A DNA stretch of 64,000 nucleotides. Origin: Bin55 sp965220235. Lineage in GTDB: Bacteria; Pseudomonadota; Gammaproteobacteria; Pseudomonadales; Azotimanducaceae. The stretch spans positions 372,001-436,000 of the forward strand of contig OZ244815.1 of NCBI GenBank assembly GCA_965220235.1. Reading direction: 5' to 3'. The position numbers were made by a program, and so were the translations under genes. Below the pieces are notes generated by a model. It was not told the origin of the DNA and did not search any database. It worked only from the letters and a program-made list of their open reading frames with translations. Shown here one piece after another: positions 24,374-35,000 of this stretch (position 1 is the first letter of the stretch; each line of letters starts with the position of its first letter).

Positions 24374-26668
24374 TTAGAAGAAGATCGCAGGTGGTTCGTG
24401 AGGTGGTAGTGCTTTGTCCAATCCTGCGCCGTGTAGTTGCTCGCGAATAAAGTTAAAGATCTCTTTGGCGGAGTGCATGCGTAAGGCTCTGGCAACGATC
24501 CGACGGCAATTCGTCATGGTGATGTTGCGAATCACCCACTTAACCCTTGGAATGTTGGTCGCGTTCATCGAAAGTACGTCGTACCCCATACCGATGCACA
24601 TCACAGCGCCTTCGACCGTTCCTGCTAATTCACCACATATCCCGATTGGTTTCTTTGCCTCGTGCGCGGTCTTCGCGAGCATTCGTAGCGCGTGCACCAT
24701 CGATGGGTCAAACTCCCGGTAGAGTTCAGCGACCTGTGGGTTTGTGCGCGAAGCCGCGAGCATGTACTGGGTGAGATCATTGGTTCCAATCGCAAGGAAG
24801 TCGACGAGCCGCATAACTTGCTGTCGTTGAAAGATCAACGACGGCACTTCGATCATCACGCCGATCTGAGGCTGCTTGGCATTGACCCCTTCTTCGACAA
24901 CTTCGCGGAATGCTTGGTCAATGTATCGCTTCGCTGTCTCAATTTCTTCGATATTCGAGACCATCGGCAGCATGATGCGCAGAATGCCTTCTAGATCGGC
25001 ATTCGCCTTGAACATGGCGCGGACTTGACCAAGAAAAATATCGGGGTGGTCGAGCGTTACGCGTATACCGCGCCAACCGAGGAACGGGTTTTCTTCTTCG
25101 ATTCTAAAGTAAGGTAGATCCTTGTCACCACCGATGTCCAGTGTCCGCATCGTGACTGGACGGGGATCGAACGCCTCCATATGTTCGCGATAGATGCGTC
25201 GCTGTTCTTCTTCGGTGGGAAACCGGTTTCGATTCGCGAACGGGACTTCAGTCCGGAATAACCCAATCCCTTCTGCACCCAGGTCGAGCGATCGCGAGAT
25301 CTCACTCACCAAGCCAATATTGACCCAAACATTGATGCGTACGCCGTCCATCGTGACGCTCGGTAGGTCTCGAATTTCTTCCAGCTCCGCCTCAAAAGAC
25401 TCTTCGACATTCACCAGTGCATCGAAATGACTGGTCGTTGCCTCAGAAGGATTTACAACGATTTCGCCGTAATACCCGTCGACGATGAGGGGAAGGTTGT
25501 CTATGTCGAGCAGTGGAAGATCGGTTGCACCGATGACAGCCGGCAGATTCAGCGCCCGGGCAAGAATGGTCACGTGAGAATTCATCGATCCTTCCACGGA
25601 AACCACCCCAATAAGGTTCTCTGAGGAGACTTCACTGAGCATGGACGCAGACACTTCATCAGCGACCAGAATCGAGTTCGGGGGGATCTCGTTGTCGGTA
25701 CGATCCTGACGTTGCATGGCAGCCAGGATACGTTGTCCGAGGTCCCGCAGATCCTGCCCACGCTCCGCTAAATACGAACTTTCCGAACGCTCCAGCTCCC
25801 GGATGTGCCGGGAGAACACGTTACTTACGGCCGTTTGAGCTCCGACACACTCGTTGAGGACCGTGGTACGCACTTCATGTGGTAGCGCGTCGTCGTCAAG
25901 CATGTGCAGATACGCGTCAAAAAGCGCTAGCTCTTCGGCGCCGAGGACGGACTGCATGCGTTCTCGACCTTGATTCAGATCCTCGACGACGACGGTGAGC
26001 GCATCATTGAATTCGGCGAGTTCCTGGTCGACGTCATCAGGCTCAATGACTCGGTACGTGACATCTTCGAGCTTTGCATGGGGATGTCGCACGACGGCAG
26101 TACCTGATGCAATGCCGGGTGAGCCCGCGTAGCCTTTGAAATGTTGCTCCTCTCGCAGCTTGGGCGGCACAGCACCCAGCGCAATCTCATTCGTTGCGAT
26201 CGCGTGTGACAAGTCGTGGGCAAACGAAGTTGCAAGCGAGGTAAGAAATCCTTCGTCGTCCTCGCTGAACTCGTGAAACTCGTCTTGCGCGAGAAGTACA
26301 CCTAGGATGCGTCGTTGATACAGAATCGGCACACCGAGGAAATTCGGGTACGCGTTTTCGTTGTGACCCTCGACGAAATAGACATCGGGATGCTCGTTGA
26401 TATTGGTCAGATTAATCGGTTCTTTCCGTTTTACGACCAGTCCGATGACTCCAGTGTCAGGGGGCACGACGATCCGAAGCGGGTCGATATCTCGATAGCC
26501 TTCATTGGCGACAAGCTGGAGATTTTTTGTCTTGTTATCGACGACGAAGAGCGAACACACGTCGCAATTCAGAATATTGGTGACGCGGGTCACCATCATG
26601 GCAGACGCACGACTGAAGCTAACGCCGCCGGAAATATCGGCGATTAGGTCTTGAAGCGCGTCTTGCAC
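24374..26668 (-). CDS. ptsP: Phosphoenolpyruvate-protein phosphotransferase PtsP (nitrogen PTS enzyme I)
   Basis: A 764-residue enzyme with an N-terminal GAF domain (about 1-165) followed by enzyme I. It autophosphorylates from PEP and passes phosphate to NPr in the regulatory nitrogen PTS. The phospho-accepting His is His365 in EGSMNSHVTILAR. DIGGDKDLPY and ICGELAG belong to the PEP-binding barrel. The start is GTG 26668, directly after the rppH stop (TAGGTG), so the two are co-transcribed, as in other gammaproteobacteria. In E. coli lgt follows; here that position is occupied by a toxin-antitoxin remnant. Confidence 0.95.
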   Translation of the reverse strand: MQDALQDLIADISGGVSFSRASAMMVTRVTNILNCDVCSLFVVDNKTKNLQLVANEGYRDIDPLRIVVPPDTGVIGLVVKRKEPINLTNINEHPDVYFVEGHNENAYPNFLGVPILYQRRILGVLLAQDEFHEFSEDDEGFLTSLATSFAHDLSHAIATNEIALGAVPPKLREEQHFKGYAGSPGIASGTAVVRHPHAKLEDVTYRVIEPDDVDQELAEFNDALTVVVEDLNQGRERMQSVLGAEELALFDAYLHMLDDDALPHEVRTTVLNECVGAQTAVSNVFSRHIRELERSESSYLAERGQDLRDLGQRILAAMQRQDRTDNEIPPNSILVADEVSASMLSEVSSENLIGVVSVEGSMNSHVTILARALNLPAVIGATDLPLLDIDNLPLIVDGYYGEIVVNPSEATTSHFDALVNVEESFEAELEEIRDLPSVTMDGVRINVWVNIGLVSEISRSLDLGAEGIGLFRTEVPFANRNRFPTEEEQRRIYREHMEAFDPRPVTMRTLDIGGDKDLPYFRIEEENPFLGWRGIRVTLDHPDIFLGQVRAMFKANADLEGILRIMLPMVSNIEEIETAKRYIDQAFREVVEEGVNAKQPQIGVMIEVPSLIFQRQQVMRLVDFLAIGTNDLTQYMLAASRTNPQVAELYREFDPSMVHALRMLAKTAHEAKKPIGICGELAGTVEGAVMCIGMGYDVLSMNATNIPRVKWVIRNITMTNCRRIVARALRMHSAKEIFNFIREQLHGAGLDKALPPHEPPAIFF

Positions 26669-27169
26669 CTATATGGCCTCGTGCTCGAAATGCGAGGATA
26701 GGTCTTCGAGCGCGTCTCGATAGACGCGATACTTGAAGCGTACCGTCATGCGGACGGGTTCCCAGAAATCAACCCAAGTCCAACGCTCAAACTCTTGCTC
26801 GTCTTCGGATCGGGTGAGATCAATGACATGGTCGGGCGAACGGAGCCGAAGCAAAAACCACTTCTGCTTCTGCCCAATGCCTGGTATTTCTCTCGGTATG
26901 CGATCGCGAGGTAGTCGATAGCGAAACCAACGCGGCGTCTGTGCGATGACGCTCACTTGATTGGGTCTCAGTCCAACTTCCTCGTATAGCTCTCGGTACA
27001 TGGCTTCTGTGGGAGTTTCGCCGCGATGGATGCCACCTTGTGGGAATTGCCACCAGTTTCGACTCCCAGAGCGCTGGGCGATCAAGACTTGGTTGGCGTC
27101 GTTGCACAGTACAATGCAGACGTTGAGCCGATAGCCATCTTCATAGATGTCGCGCTCTCCGTTTAGCAT
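26669..27169 (-). CDS. rppH: RNA pyrophosphohydrolase
   Basis: A NUDIX hydrolase of 166 residues from ATG 27169. A TTG start at 27196 would add nine. It removes pyrophosphate from the 5' end of triphosphorylated RNA and so starts mRNA decay. DGYRLNVCIVLCN, WWQFPQGGIHRGETPTEAMYRELYEEVGL (the NUDIX box within it) and WFRYRLP are diagnostic for RppH. It is followed without a gap by ptsP. The upstream region faces the DUF255 gene. Confidence 0.94.
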   Translation of the reverse strand: MLNGERDIYEDGYRLNVCIVLCNDANQVLIAQRSGSRNWWQFPQGGIHRGETPTEAMYRELYEEVGLRPNQVSVIAQTPRWFRYRLPRDRIPREIPGIGQKQKWFLLRLRSPDHVIDLTRSEDEQEFERWTWVDFWEPVRMTVRFKYRVYRDALEDLSSHFEHEAI

Positions 27170-27241
27170 AAATCGCTCGGGTTTCGAAAGGCACAAAGAG
27201 GGCCTGCACTGTGTCGGCCTATCCGATCACAGATGAAACAT

Positions 27242-27280
27242 ACCCTCACTTTTCTACATTTTAAAACGTTTTACGAGGGT
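27242..27280. promoter_or_regulatory. Dyad-containing region between rppH and the DUF255 gene
   Basis: ACCCTC (27242-27247) and GAGGGT (27275-27280) bracket the palindrome AAAACGTTTT (27263-27272). The symmetry between divergent genes suggests a regulator site. No regulator can be named. Confidence 0.3.
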
Positions 27281-27294
27281 CGCTGACAAGCATC

Positions 27295-29355
27295 TTGAAT
27301 CAGCTCGCATCGTCATTGAGCCCGTATTTGAGGCTTTTTGCTGACAGCCCGGTGGACTGGCACGAGTACGACGACGAACTCTTGATGAAAGCTCGAGCAG
27401 AGCGCAAGCCTCTGCATTTGTCGATCGGGCGCTACCTCAGCACACGAACCCCAAACGAAGTCAGTTTTTATTCGCGCGAGGTCGTGGGCGAGACGCTTAA
27501 TGACGCGTTTATCAATGTGAAGATCGATGCAGATGAACGACCTGATTTAGAACGGTTCTTCACCATCAATTTCGAGCCCAGTGCGCGCCGAGCAAACGCG
27601 CCGATGTTCGAGTTGTATCCAACGACGGTCTTTCTCGAGACGACCCAGCTAACCATGTCGTTGCCTGCTAATTTCTTCAGCTTCGACCCGTACGATGACA
27701 GCCGCGTGAGACTTTTGTATTCGTCAAACGAAGTGTTGAACTGGCATCTAGTGCACGCAGCGTTTAAGGAAGGATCAGGCTCGATCCTGCTCTCAGAAGC
27801 GCATCGACGAGGTCGGATCGGGATGCATGAAAAGGCGGCACCAAGTTACGACGCGTTGCTGGAAGACGCTACGGCACTTCGACAGCGTGTCATCGAAGCG
27901 GATGCGCAGAGCGGCGTCTCGACACAGGGATATATTCAAGGGTTAGTCTCACAACTATTGCGATTGTGGTTTCTCAACGATCATCGCTCGCGCGAAGACA
28001 CCAAGGGACTAGACGTTGCGCTGATCGCCCTCACCAAATGGGTGCGTGATGTTGGGTTCGACCACGTGGAAGGCGGTTTCTACTGCCCGTCGCGGTATCA
28101 AGGCGAAATGGGTGCCGAGATGTCGAAATCGCTGGAGTTCAATGCGTGGGCGCTGGATCTGCTGATGCGCGCGGTTGCGATCAGTCGCGACTCGTTATTG
28201 ACGGAAGTAGCACGTCAGACCGCCGACTTCATCGTTGAACGTTTGCAACTACCGGATGGCGGATTTGCGGTCGGAATCCATGACCCGTCGAATTCAACGC
28301 GATTTGCGTGGGACCGGCGTACCGTGCGACGTGCCTTGACCGAAGACGAGTACCTGGTTGTCGAAACGCTTTATGGCCTGGACAAGAAGGCGAACTGGAA
28401 CGGACGTTGGTTGTTCCGACGTACAGGATCATGGCGTAGTGTCGTGGATCAACTGTTCTTTTCGAAATCTGAAGCGGAAGCGCTGCTCGCTAGCGGACGT
28501 GACAAACTTCGAGACCTTGCCCTTACGCGTGACATCGACTATCAGTTCGATGATCGGCGCTTGACTGCTGGTAACGCCGGCGCGGTCAGCGCTTTGGTAT
28601 TTGCGGCCAAGACGCTAGGCGAGTCGCGCTGGTTTGACGCAGCATCGAATGGCTTGAAATGGATTGTCGAGAATCGACTTGGTGATGACGGCGTAGAGAA
28701 CGCCAATGGCGTTTCGGAAGGCGTGACGGTGGTCGACTACGCGCTAATACTTCGAGCTGCACTCGATGTTCTTTCCCTGCGGTGGCAACCCGACGTTGCC
28801 AATCGTCTATCGCAGCTCGTCGAAGCGCTTAAATCTAGATTTTGGGATGGGAAAACGCTCTCGTTATGCGAGATTGACGTGGCGGGACTGTTGGTGACCT
28901 TCCCGCAGAGTCACCAGCTCGGCAAGATTCATCCGGTCGATGCCGTACGGCGAGGACTTCAGCTTTACGCTACCCTCTATCAGGATTCGGATGTCTTTGT
29001 CATACTCAAGCGGCTTTTTGACGATATCGAGTCGGTGGGTGCTGCGTTCGACCTGCAGACGAACCCAAGTGGTGATTTTTCACTGGACTTCCAAAAAGGT
29101 GAAGTCGTCGTGGTTTTGCGTGGTCCTGAAGATGAGTGTGAGACATGGCGAAACGAACTCAATGAGACGTACAAACCGTTTCGGCACGTGTTTTCGATAC
29201 CTTTCTCGGTAGCGCGTGATCTACCACCTTGCGTACCACGCATGATGAGTCTAGAAGACCGACAACGAGTAACGGCTCATGTGCTCCACGACTCCCACCA
29301 GCTCGACGTGATCGTCGAGTTGGACGCATTGAAGGAAGTGCTGGACGGTCTTTAA
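27295..29355 (+). CDS. Thioredoxin-like / DUF255 protein lacking CxxC
   Basis: A 686-residue protein of the YyaL/SPATA20 type. NQLASSLSPYLRLFADSPVDW at the start and DAFINVKIDADERPDLE match the DUF255 thioredoxin-like domain. A large alpha/alpha-barrel follows. Family members have a Cys pair (usually in CHWCH) after LLSIGY. Here the stretch LSIGRYLSTRTPNEVSFY (42-59) has no Cys at all, so redox activity through this site is lost. The start is TTG 27295. It is 48 bases upstream of the acyl-CoA dehydrogenase gene and may share its transcript. Confidence 0.75.
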   Translation: MNQLASSLSPYLRLFADSPVDWHEYDDELLMKARAERKPLHLSIGRYLSTRTPNEVSFYSREVVGETLNDAFINVKIDADERPDLERFFTINFEPSARRANAPMFELYPTTVFLETTQLTMSLPANFFSFDPYDDSRVRLLYSSNEVLNWHLVHAAFKEGSGSILLSEAHRRGRIGMHEKAAPSYDALLEDATALRQRVIEADAQSGVSTQGYIQGLVSQLLRLWFLNDHRSREDTKGLDVALIALTKWVRDVGFDHVEGGFYCPSRYQGEMGAEMSKSLEFNAWALDLLMRAVAISRDSLLTEVARQTADFIVERLQLPDGGFAVGIHDPSNSTRFAWDRRTVRRALTEDEYLVVETLYGLDKKANWNGRWLFRRTGSWRSVVDQLFFSKSEAEALLASGRDKLRDLALTRDIDYQFDDRRLTAGNAGAVSALVFAAKTLGESRWFDAASNGLKWIVENRLGDDGVENANGVSEGVTVVDYALILRAALDVLSLRWQPDVANRLSQLVEALKSRFWDGKTLSLCEIDVAGLLVTFPQSHQLGKIHPVDAVRRGLQLYATLYQDSDVFVILKRLFDDIESVGAAFDLQTNPSGDFSLDFQKGEVVVVLRGPEDECETWRNELNETYKPFRHVFSIPFSVARDLPPCVPRMMSLEDRQRVTAHVLHDSHQLDVIVELDALKEVLDGL

Positions 29356-29403
29356 CACCGACCAAAGCTTTTAATTTAGGGTTCCCACGTGAGGAAATGA
29401 ACC

Positions 29404-30627
29404 ATGGCTATTGACTTCACCTTTCCCCCAGAAGTAGAAGATGCACGAATGTTGGTGCACAAGTTCTTTACGGAACAGGTACGCCCGCGTCTCGACGCGA
29501 TCTCGAGTGGCAAAGTTAAGGAAGACTACGGTGTCGCTGTAAAGGATCTCCGTGCGACCGCAAAGGCTCAAGGACTATGGGCGCCGCACATGCCGGAAGA
29601 ATGGGGTGGTATGGGTTTCGGTATCACTGCGGTCGCGGCGATGTCCGTCGAAGCAGCAAAATTTCCAATGGGACCGTACATCATTAACTGTCAGGCTCCG
29701 GACGAAGGCAACATGCACACGTTGCTCCACTTCGGTACGGACGAACAGAAGGAAAAATGGTTGCGTCCGTTAATAGAAGGTACGGCACGCAGTTGCTTCT
29801 CGATGACGGAACCAGATACGGCAGGTTCAGACCCTACGCAAATCAAAACCGCCGCGACGGAAGACGGCGACGAGTGGGTAATCAATGGCCATAAGTGGTT
29901 TACGTCGGGTGCACACGGGGCACGTTTTGCGATTGTTATCGCGAAGACCGACCCAGACGCTGAAATCGCACAAGCACGCAATAGCGCGTTTATCGTGCCA
30001 ACTGACTCCGAAGGCTTTGAAATGGTGCGCGACGTACAAACCATGGGCAAGGGTGGTGGTCACGCGGAAATTCGATACAACAACGTGCGCGTGCCTCGCG
30101 AAAACATGCTGGGTGAACGTGGCGGCGGTCACAAACTAGGTCAGGTCCGACTAGGTCCTGCAAGACTCGCCCATTGCATGCGCTGGATCGGTCAGATCGA
30201 AACAGCACTTGAAATGTTGATCGAACGAGCGCAGAATCGCTACGCACACGGTTCGCTGTTATCCGAAAAGCAAGGCATTCAGTGGATGATGTCGGAGAGT
30301 GCGTTGGACCTCTATGCGGCCAAGCTAATGGTGCTTCATTGCGCTTACAAGATTGAAAACGGCATGGACTTCCGTTCGGAAACGTCGATGGCTAAGCACC
30401 ACGTGGCGAACACCTTATGGAAAGTCACTGACCGCGCGTTACAGGTCCATGGTGCGTTGGGGTATTCCAACGATTCGCCGTTGGCACAAATGCTGATCGA
30501 TGCAAGATGGTCACGTATCGCTGATGGGTCGGACGAAGTTCACCTCATGCGGATTGCAGACATGGTCATGCGATCTTACAACGAGACCGGTTCCATCAAC
30601 CACGCGACTGGGGACTTACCACTGTAG
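29404..30627 (+). CDS. Acyl-CoA dehydrogenase
   Basis: A 407-residue FAD-dependent enzyme that introduces a double bond next to the CoA thioester. CFSMTEPDTAGSDPTQIK and WVINGHKWFTSGA form the FAD-binding signature, and LQVHGALGYSNDSPLA is near the C-terminus. It is followed at 51 bases by a CaiB/BaiF CoA-transferase, so the pair probably activates and oxidises a particular carboxylic acid. The substrate is unknown. GAGGAAATGAACC provides the ribosome-binding site. Confidence 0.9.
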   Translation: MAIDFTFPPEVEDARMLVHKFFTEQVRPRLDAISSGKVKEDYGVAVKDLRATAKAQGLWAPHMPEEWGGMGFGITAVAAMSVEAAKFPMGPYIINCQAPDEGNMHTLLHFGTDEQKEKWLRPLIEGTARSCFSMTEPDTAGSDPTQIKTAATEDGDEWVINGHKWFTSGAHGARFAIVIAKTDPDAEIAQARNSAFIVPTDSEGFEMVRDVQTMGKGGGHAEIRYNNVRVPRENMLGERGGGHKLGQVRLGPARLAHCMRWIGQIETALEMLIERAQNRYAHGSLLSEKQGIQWMMSESALDLYAAKLMVLHCAYKIENGMDFRSETSMAKHHVANTLWKVTDRALQVHGALGYSNDSPLAQMLIDARWSRIADGSDEVHLMRIADMVMRSYNETGSINHATGDLPL

Positions 30628-30678
30628 GTTGCATTGGATGCAATACACCGCCGAAAGACGGTTCCTTTGTAGTTTCGG

Positions 30679-31884
30679 ATGAGTATGGATAAGGCAACCG
30701 ACGGCCCGCTTGCCGGTATTAAAGTCGTTGACGTTGGGATTCTGGTCCAGGGACCTCAGGCCGCGGCGTTGCTCTGTGACATGGGTGCCGATGTCATCAA
30801 GGTCGAGCTTCCAAATATCGGAGACCAAGCCCGATACATCCTCCTGGGTCCGGACGATTTCAGAAGTGCCTATTTCAATGCGTGCAATCGCGGAAAGCGA
30901 GGACTCACGTTAGATCTGGGACAGCCGGAGGGCGCTGAGATCCTTAAACGCCTGATCGAAGATACGGACGTGCTGGTTAGTAACTTCAGCACAGGTACGT
31001 TGGAAGCGTGGGGATTAGGGTACGAGGAGCTCAGCGAAATTAATCCGAGACTTATATGGGCATCCGGCAACACATTCGGTCCACGTGGTGAAGATCGTGA
31101 CCGAAAGGGCGCTGATCTAGCAGCGCAATGCGCGGGTGGCTTAGCGACCACAACCGGACGAGACGGTGATCCGCCGTCGCCTGTCGGTGTCACGATCGCT
31201 GACCATATTGGCTCGCTGAACATGTCATGCGGAATACTTGCAGCGCTTCAAGCTCGGGCGAGCAGCGGACGCGGTCAGAAAGTCGAAGTCTCGTTATTAG
31301 GAGGTCAGATTTGGGCGCAGGCTGCCGAGTACACGCATTACCTCATGACGGGAAATGTCCCCGGTCGAAGTAATTACGGTCACCCGTTAATTCGGGGTGC
31401 TTATCGGATTTACGCAACGTTGGATGGCTGGTTCGGCGTGATCGGGGTACCTCCTAACTCGCTAGATGAGCTCTTGATCGGCGTTGATCGAGCAGATATG
31501 TTGATTGACGAGCGTGTTAAAGCGCTCGGCACAGAAGAGGGACGCGCTTGGCTACTCGAGCAACTTGAACTAGCGTTCGCAAAGAAGACCACCGACGAAT
31601 GGTGTGAGACCTTTAAGGACACCTCGATTAGGTATGCGCCGGTTCGCGATTACGATGCGGCGGCGAACGATCCGAACGTTTGGGAAAACGGATACCTAGT
31701 GAGTGGAGTCGATGATCAAGGCGAATCGCAGAAAGTCGTCGGGTCACCGATTCATATGAGCGCAAATCCATTGGAACCAGGTATGCGCGCCCCCTCGCTG
31801 GGTGAGCACACCGATGAAATTTTGATCGAACTTGGATACACCGAGGCGTCAGTTGAGGCGCTTAGAGAGCGAGGTATTGTCTGA
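30679..31884 (+). CDS. CaiB/BaiF family CoA-transferase
   Basis: A 401-residue family III CoA-transferase, moving CoA from one acid to another. LAGIKVVDVG, LLCDMGADVIKVE, NRGKRGLTLDL and VLVSNFSTGTLEAWGLGY are the usual N-terminal blocks. GADLAAQCAGGLA and LGEHTDEIL are also typical. It lies in an operon with the acyl-CoA dehydrogenase and upstream of a large TonB receptor that may import the substrate. Confidence 0.9.
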   Translation: MSMDKATDGPLAGIKVVDVGILVQGPQAAALLCDMGADVIKVELPNIGDQARYILLGPDDFRSAYFNACNRGKRGLTLDLGQPEGAEILKRLIEDTDVLVSNFSTGTLEAWGLGYEELSEINPRLIWASGNTFGPRGEDRDRKGADLAAQCAGGLATTTGRDGDPPSPVGVTIADHIGSLNMSCGILAALQARASSGRGQKVEVSLLGGQIWAQAAEYTHYLMTGNVPGRSNYGHPLIRGAYRIYATLDGWFGVIGVPPNSLDELLIGVDRADMLIDERVKALGTEEGRAWLLEQLELAFAKKTTDEWCETFKDTSIRYAPVRDYDAAANDPNVWENGYLVSGVDDQGESQKVVGSPIHMSANPLEPGMRAPSLGEHTDEILIELGYTEASVEALRERGIV

Positions 31885-32055
31885 GGATAGGTTCTAACAA
31901 GTCACTTCCTACCATTGAATTCACTTGTATAAAACGCCCATCTTCGTAAGATTTGTTTAAGAGGTGTGACGGTTTCGTGCGTTTAGTGTTGCGCCATTTA
32001 GGTCGAACGCTAAGTGCGAGTTACGCGCCATGAAAGTCGAAAAGGGGAACACTGT

Positions 32056-35000
32056 ATGTCATCGAATTTGATGCATTCACGACTCATTCACATGCTAGTG
32101 GCGATCGCAGTTGCTTTGCCTGTATCGCTTACCTGGGCGCAGGAGAGTGAGGAGCCAATCGAAGAGATCATCGTTACGGCACAAAGGATTGATGAGGACA
32201 TTCAAGATGTTCCTATCGCGGTAACCGCACTGACGGACACGATGATCGAAGATCAGCAGGTCATTACGCCCTCTGATCTACAACTTAACGCACCCGGCGT
32301 TAGTTACACCGCAACAAACTTCGGCGGTTCGAGTTTCACGATCCGCGGCGTTGGGTCGCTGGCGATCGGTAGTGCGAGTATTGCTGGTGTTTCGGCACAC
32401 ATGAACGAAATCGCGGTGCCATCGAATCTAAACTCGATCGAGTTCTTCGATCTTCAACGGGTCGAGATCCTACGAGGTCCACAAGGTACCTTGTTTGGTC
32501 GGAACGCAACAGGTGGCGCGATTAACTTCGTCACCAAGCAACCTGATTTCGAAGAGTACTCGTCTCGCTTGGATGTCGAAATGGGATCCTACGACCACCG
32601 TCGCGTCAAGGGTCATATCAACCTCCCATTAGGCGATCGTCTGGCGTTTCGTTTAGCAGGATTCAAGCTCCAACGCGATGGATACGTTGAAAACCTCGCG
32701 TACGGTCAAACCGATGACGCAGGCGAGATGCTACCGAACATTGAAGAAACGCTTGATGGCCGGAACCTGTTCGCTCTTCGTGCCACTTTAGCGATCGATC
32801 TGACCGAGGATACCGACCTTTGGGTCATGCTGACTCACTTTGAAGAGGACGATGACCGCGCGCGTATCACTAATCAGATCTGCGACCGTAATTCACTGCC
32901 TACCACGGGCTGCAAGCCGGATGGAGTTGGTTTTGATGCGCCTCATCTCGGCGCGACGACGGGCGGGATATTCGGTGGGTCCTCAGGTGCGATACCCCTA
33001 GGTCCGTCCGGTGCGAGCAATTCGCTGTTTGACTACCCGCGACCGCGATATAACGACCTGCGCCAAATTCACACGGATTTCCAGCCTGTGTTCCAGGAGG
33101 ACGAACAGATTCTGGCGTTCGGTCTAAACCACGATTTTGACGAACTGAAATTTAGTTTGATTGGTGCAGCTCGCGAAAGCGAGTATCGATCGCTTCAAGA
33201 TTACGTGATGGACGTAGGTCCTCGCCTAAATCCGACACCGTTGAATCCGACAGGGATTTGGCCAATCTCTGCACCCGCAGAGGAAATTGGCGGATTCTGG
33301 GATCTTCGAGGATGCTCATTGGATCGAGGTACCGCGGGTGCGATCGGTGGGTGTACAAATAACGATTACGGCGCGCTTGATCGCGTGTTCTCGTATGACC
33401 GCTCATCGAGTTTGAACGAATACAACATCCTGGAAGCCAAGATTCACTCTGAATATGACGGGACTTTCAATTTCCTATTAGGTGCTAGCGCATTCGATAC
33501 CACGCGAACGACTGAGTATTACGTGATCGCGAACACGCTGGACCTAGTGACGACGTTTGGCGCAACGTTATTCAACTTACCGCCACTATATCCAGGGTTT
33601 TTCTTGAACTCAAGTGAGCCAGATGGCCTACAGCTTGACGGCGTATCAGCGTTTGGCGAGGGGTACTTTGACCTCTCCGAAGACATGAAACTGACCGTTG
33701 GCTTGAGGTTCAACAACGACAACATACAGCGAAGCGATAGCAGCACGTTGTTCAACGCGATCAATCACGCGGGCGTGATTATTGGTGTGCAACAAGGCAT
33801 TCTTAATTTGGTACGAGCGCAGGCCGCTTTGGCTGGAATACCTCCCGAAGCGATCACGCTTGACGCCGCGATCGCCCAAGCGGTGCAGCTTGGATTGATC
33901 GACGCGAACTATCTATCAAACATTAACGCGTACAGTGGCGCGTTCTGGTCACGTACACTCAATCTACTGTTAGGTGTGTTTGGTGATCCCACGGCAATCG
34001 AGAGTGATTTGGCTATGCACTACGGCGTATCGGCGTCTGAGATTACTGCAGCCGCAGCAACACCGGCGTATAGTCCTGAACGAGTGGCGATCAGTCAGAG
34101 AGTGCCGATTGTGCCGCAGTTTAACGAGTCACGCTTACTGACAGGTAGTCCAGAGGACGCATCGTTTAGCGAGTTGAGTGGTCGGGTAGGTATCGACTAC
34201 CAGATCACGAACGACACTATGTGGTATGGGTTCCTGAGCAAAGGCTATAAGCCAGGTGGTTTGAATCCTGCGATTCCGCGTGATTTTCAGGATTCAAGCT
34301 CGTTCACTTTTGAGCCTGAGAGCGTCATATCGTTTGAACTGGGACGCAAGTCGCGGATTCCAGATAAACGCTTGACATTCAACACCGCGTTGTTCCTTTA
34401 CGATTACACAGGTCTCCAAACCACAGTGATTAAGAACAACAGTTCAATCACCGAGAATATCGACGCGCAGATCTTCGGACTCGAAGCGGAAGGCGGTTAT
34501 CGATTTGACGCGATGCCTCAGTTAGGCGTTGACTTCAGTTACGGTTTCCTTGAAACGCGTATTCAAGATACCGCGTCTATCGATACGACGAACCGTGTTG
34601 CTGGTGTGGACGACTGGGTACTGTTGAACAATATCGACCCGGGTGCGTTGACCGCAATCAACTACATTGCACGTGAGTCACAGATTACGCCGGAGCTCGT
34701 GATAGCAGCACTGCAAGCTGGTGGGGCGCTTGACATCAGGAACGGCATCACGACGGAATCCGTCTCGTATCCGACCAACAGTCAAGGCGCATCGATCCCT
34801 GTTTACTTCTCGAGAAACTTCCTCACTGCGGCCGGTGTCGAGACCTCCGATGGAAATATGACGGACCTTCAAGGCAAGTCCTTGCCGAACTCGCCTCAGC
34901 ACACATTCAGGATTGGTGCGAGCTACCAATGGCTAGAGAAGTGGAACGGTAGCGTGACGTTGCGGTGGGACCACTACTGGCAGTCAGCTTCATATGCTCG

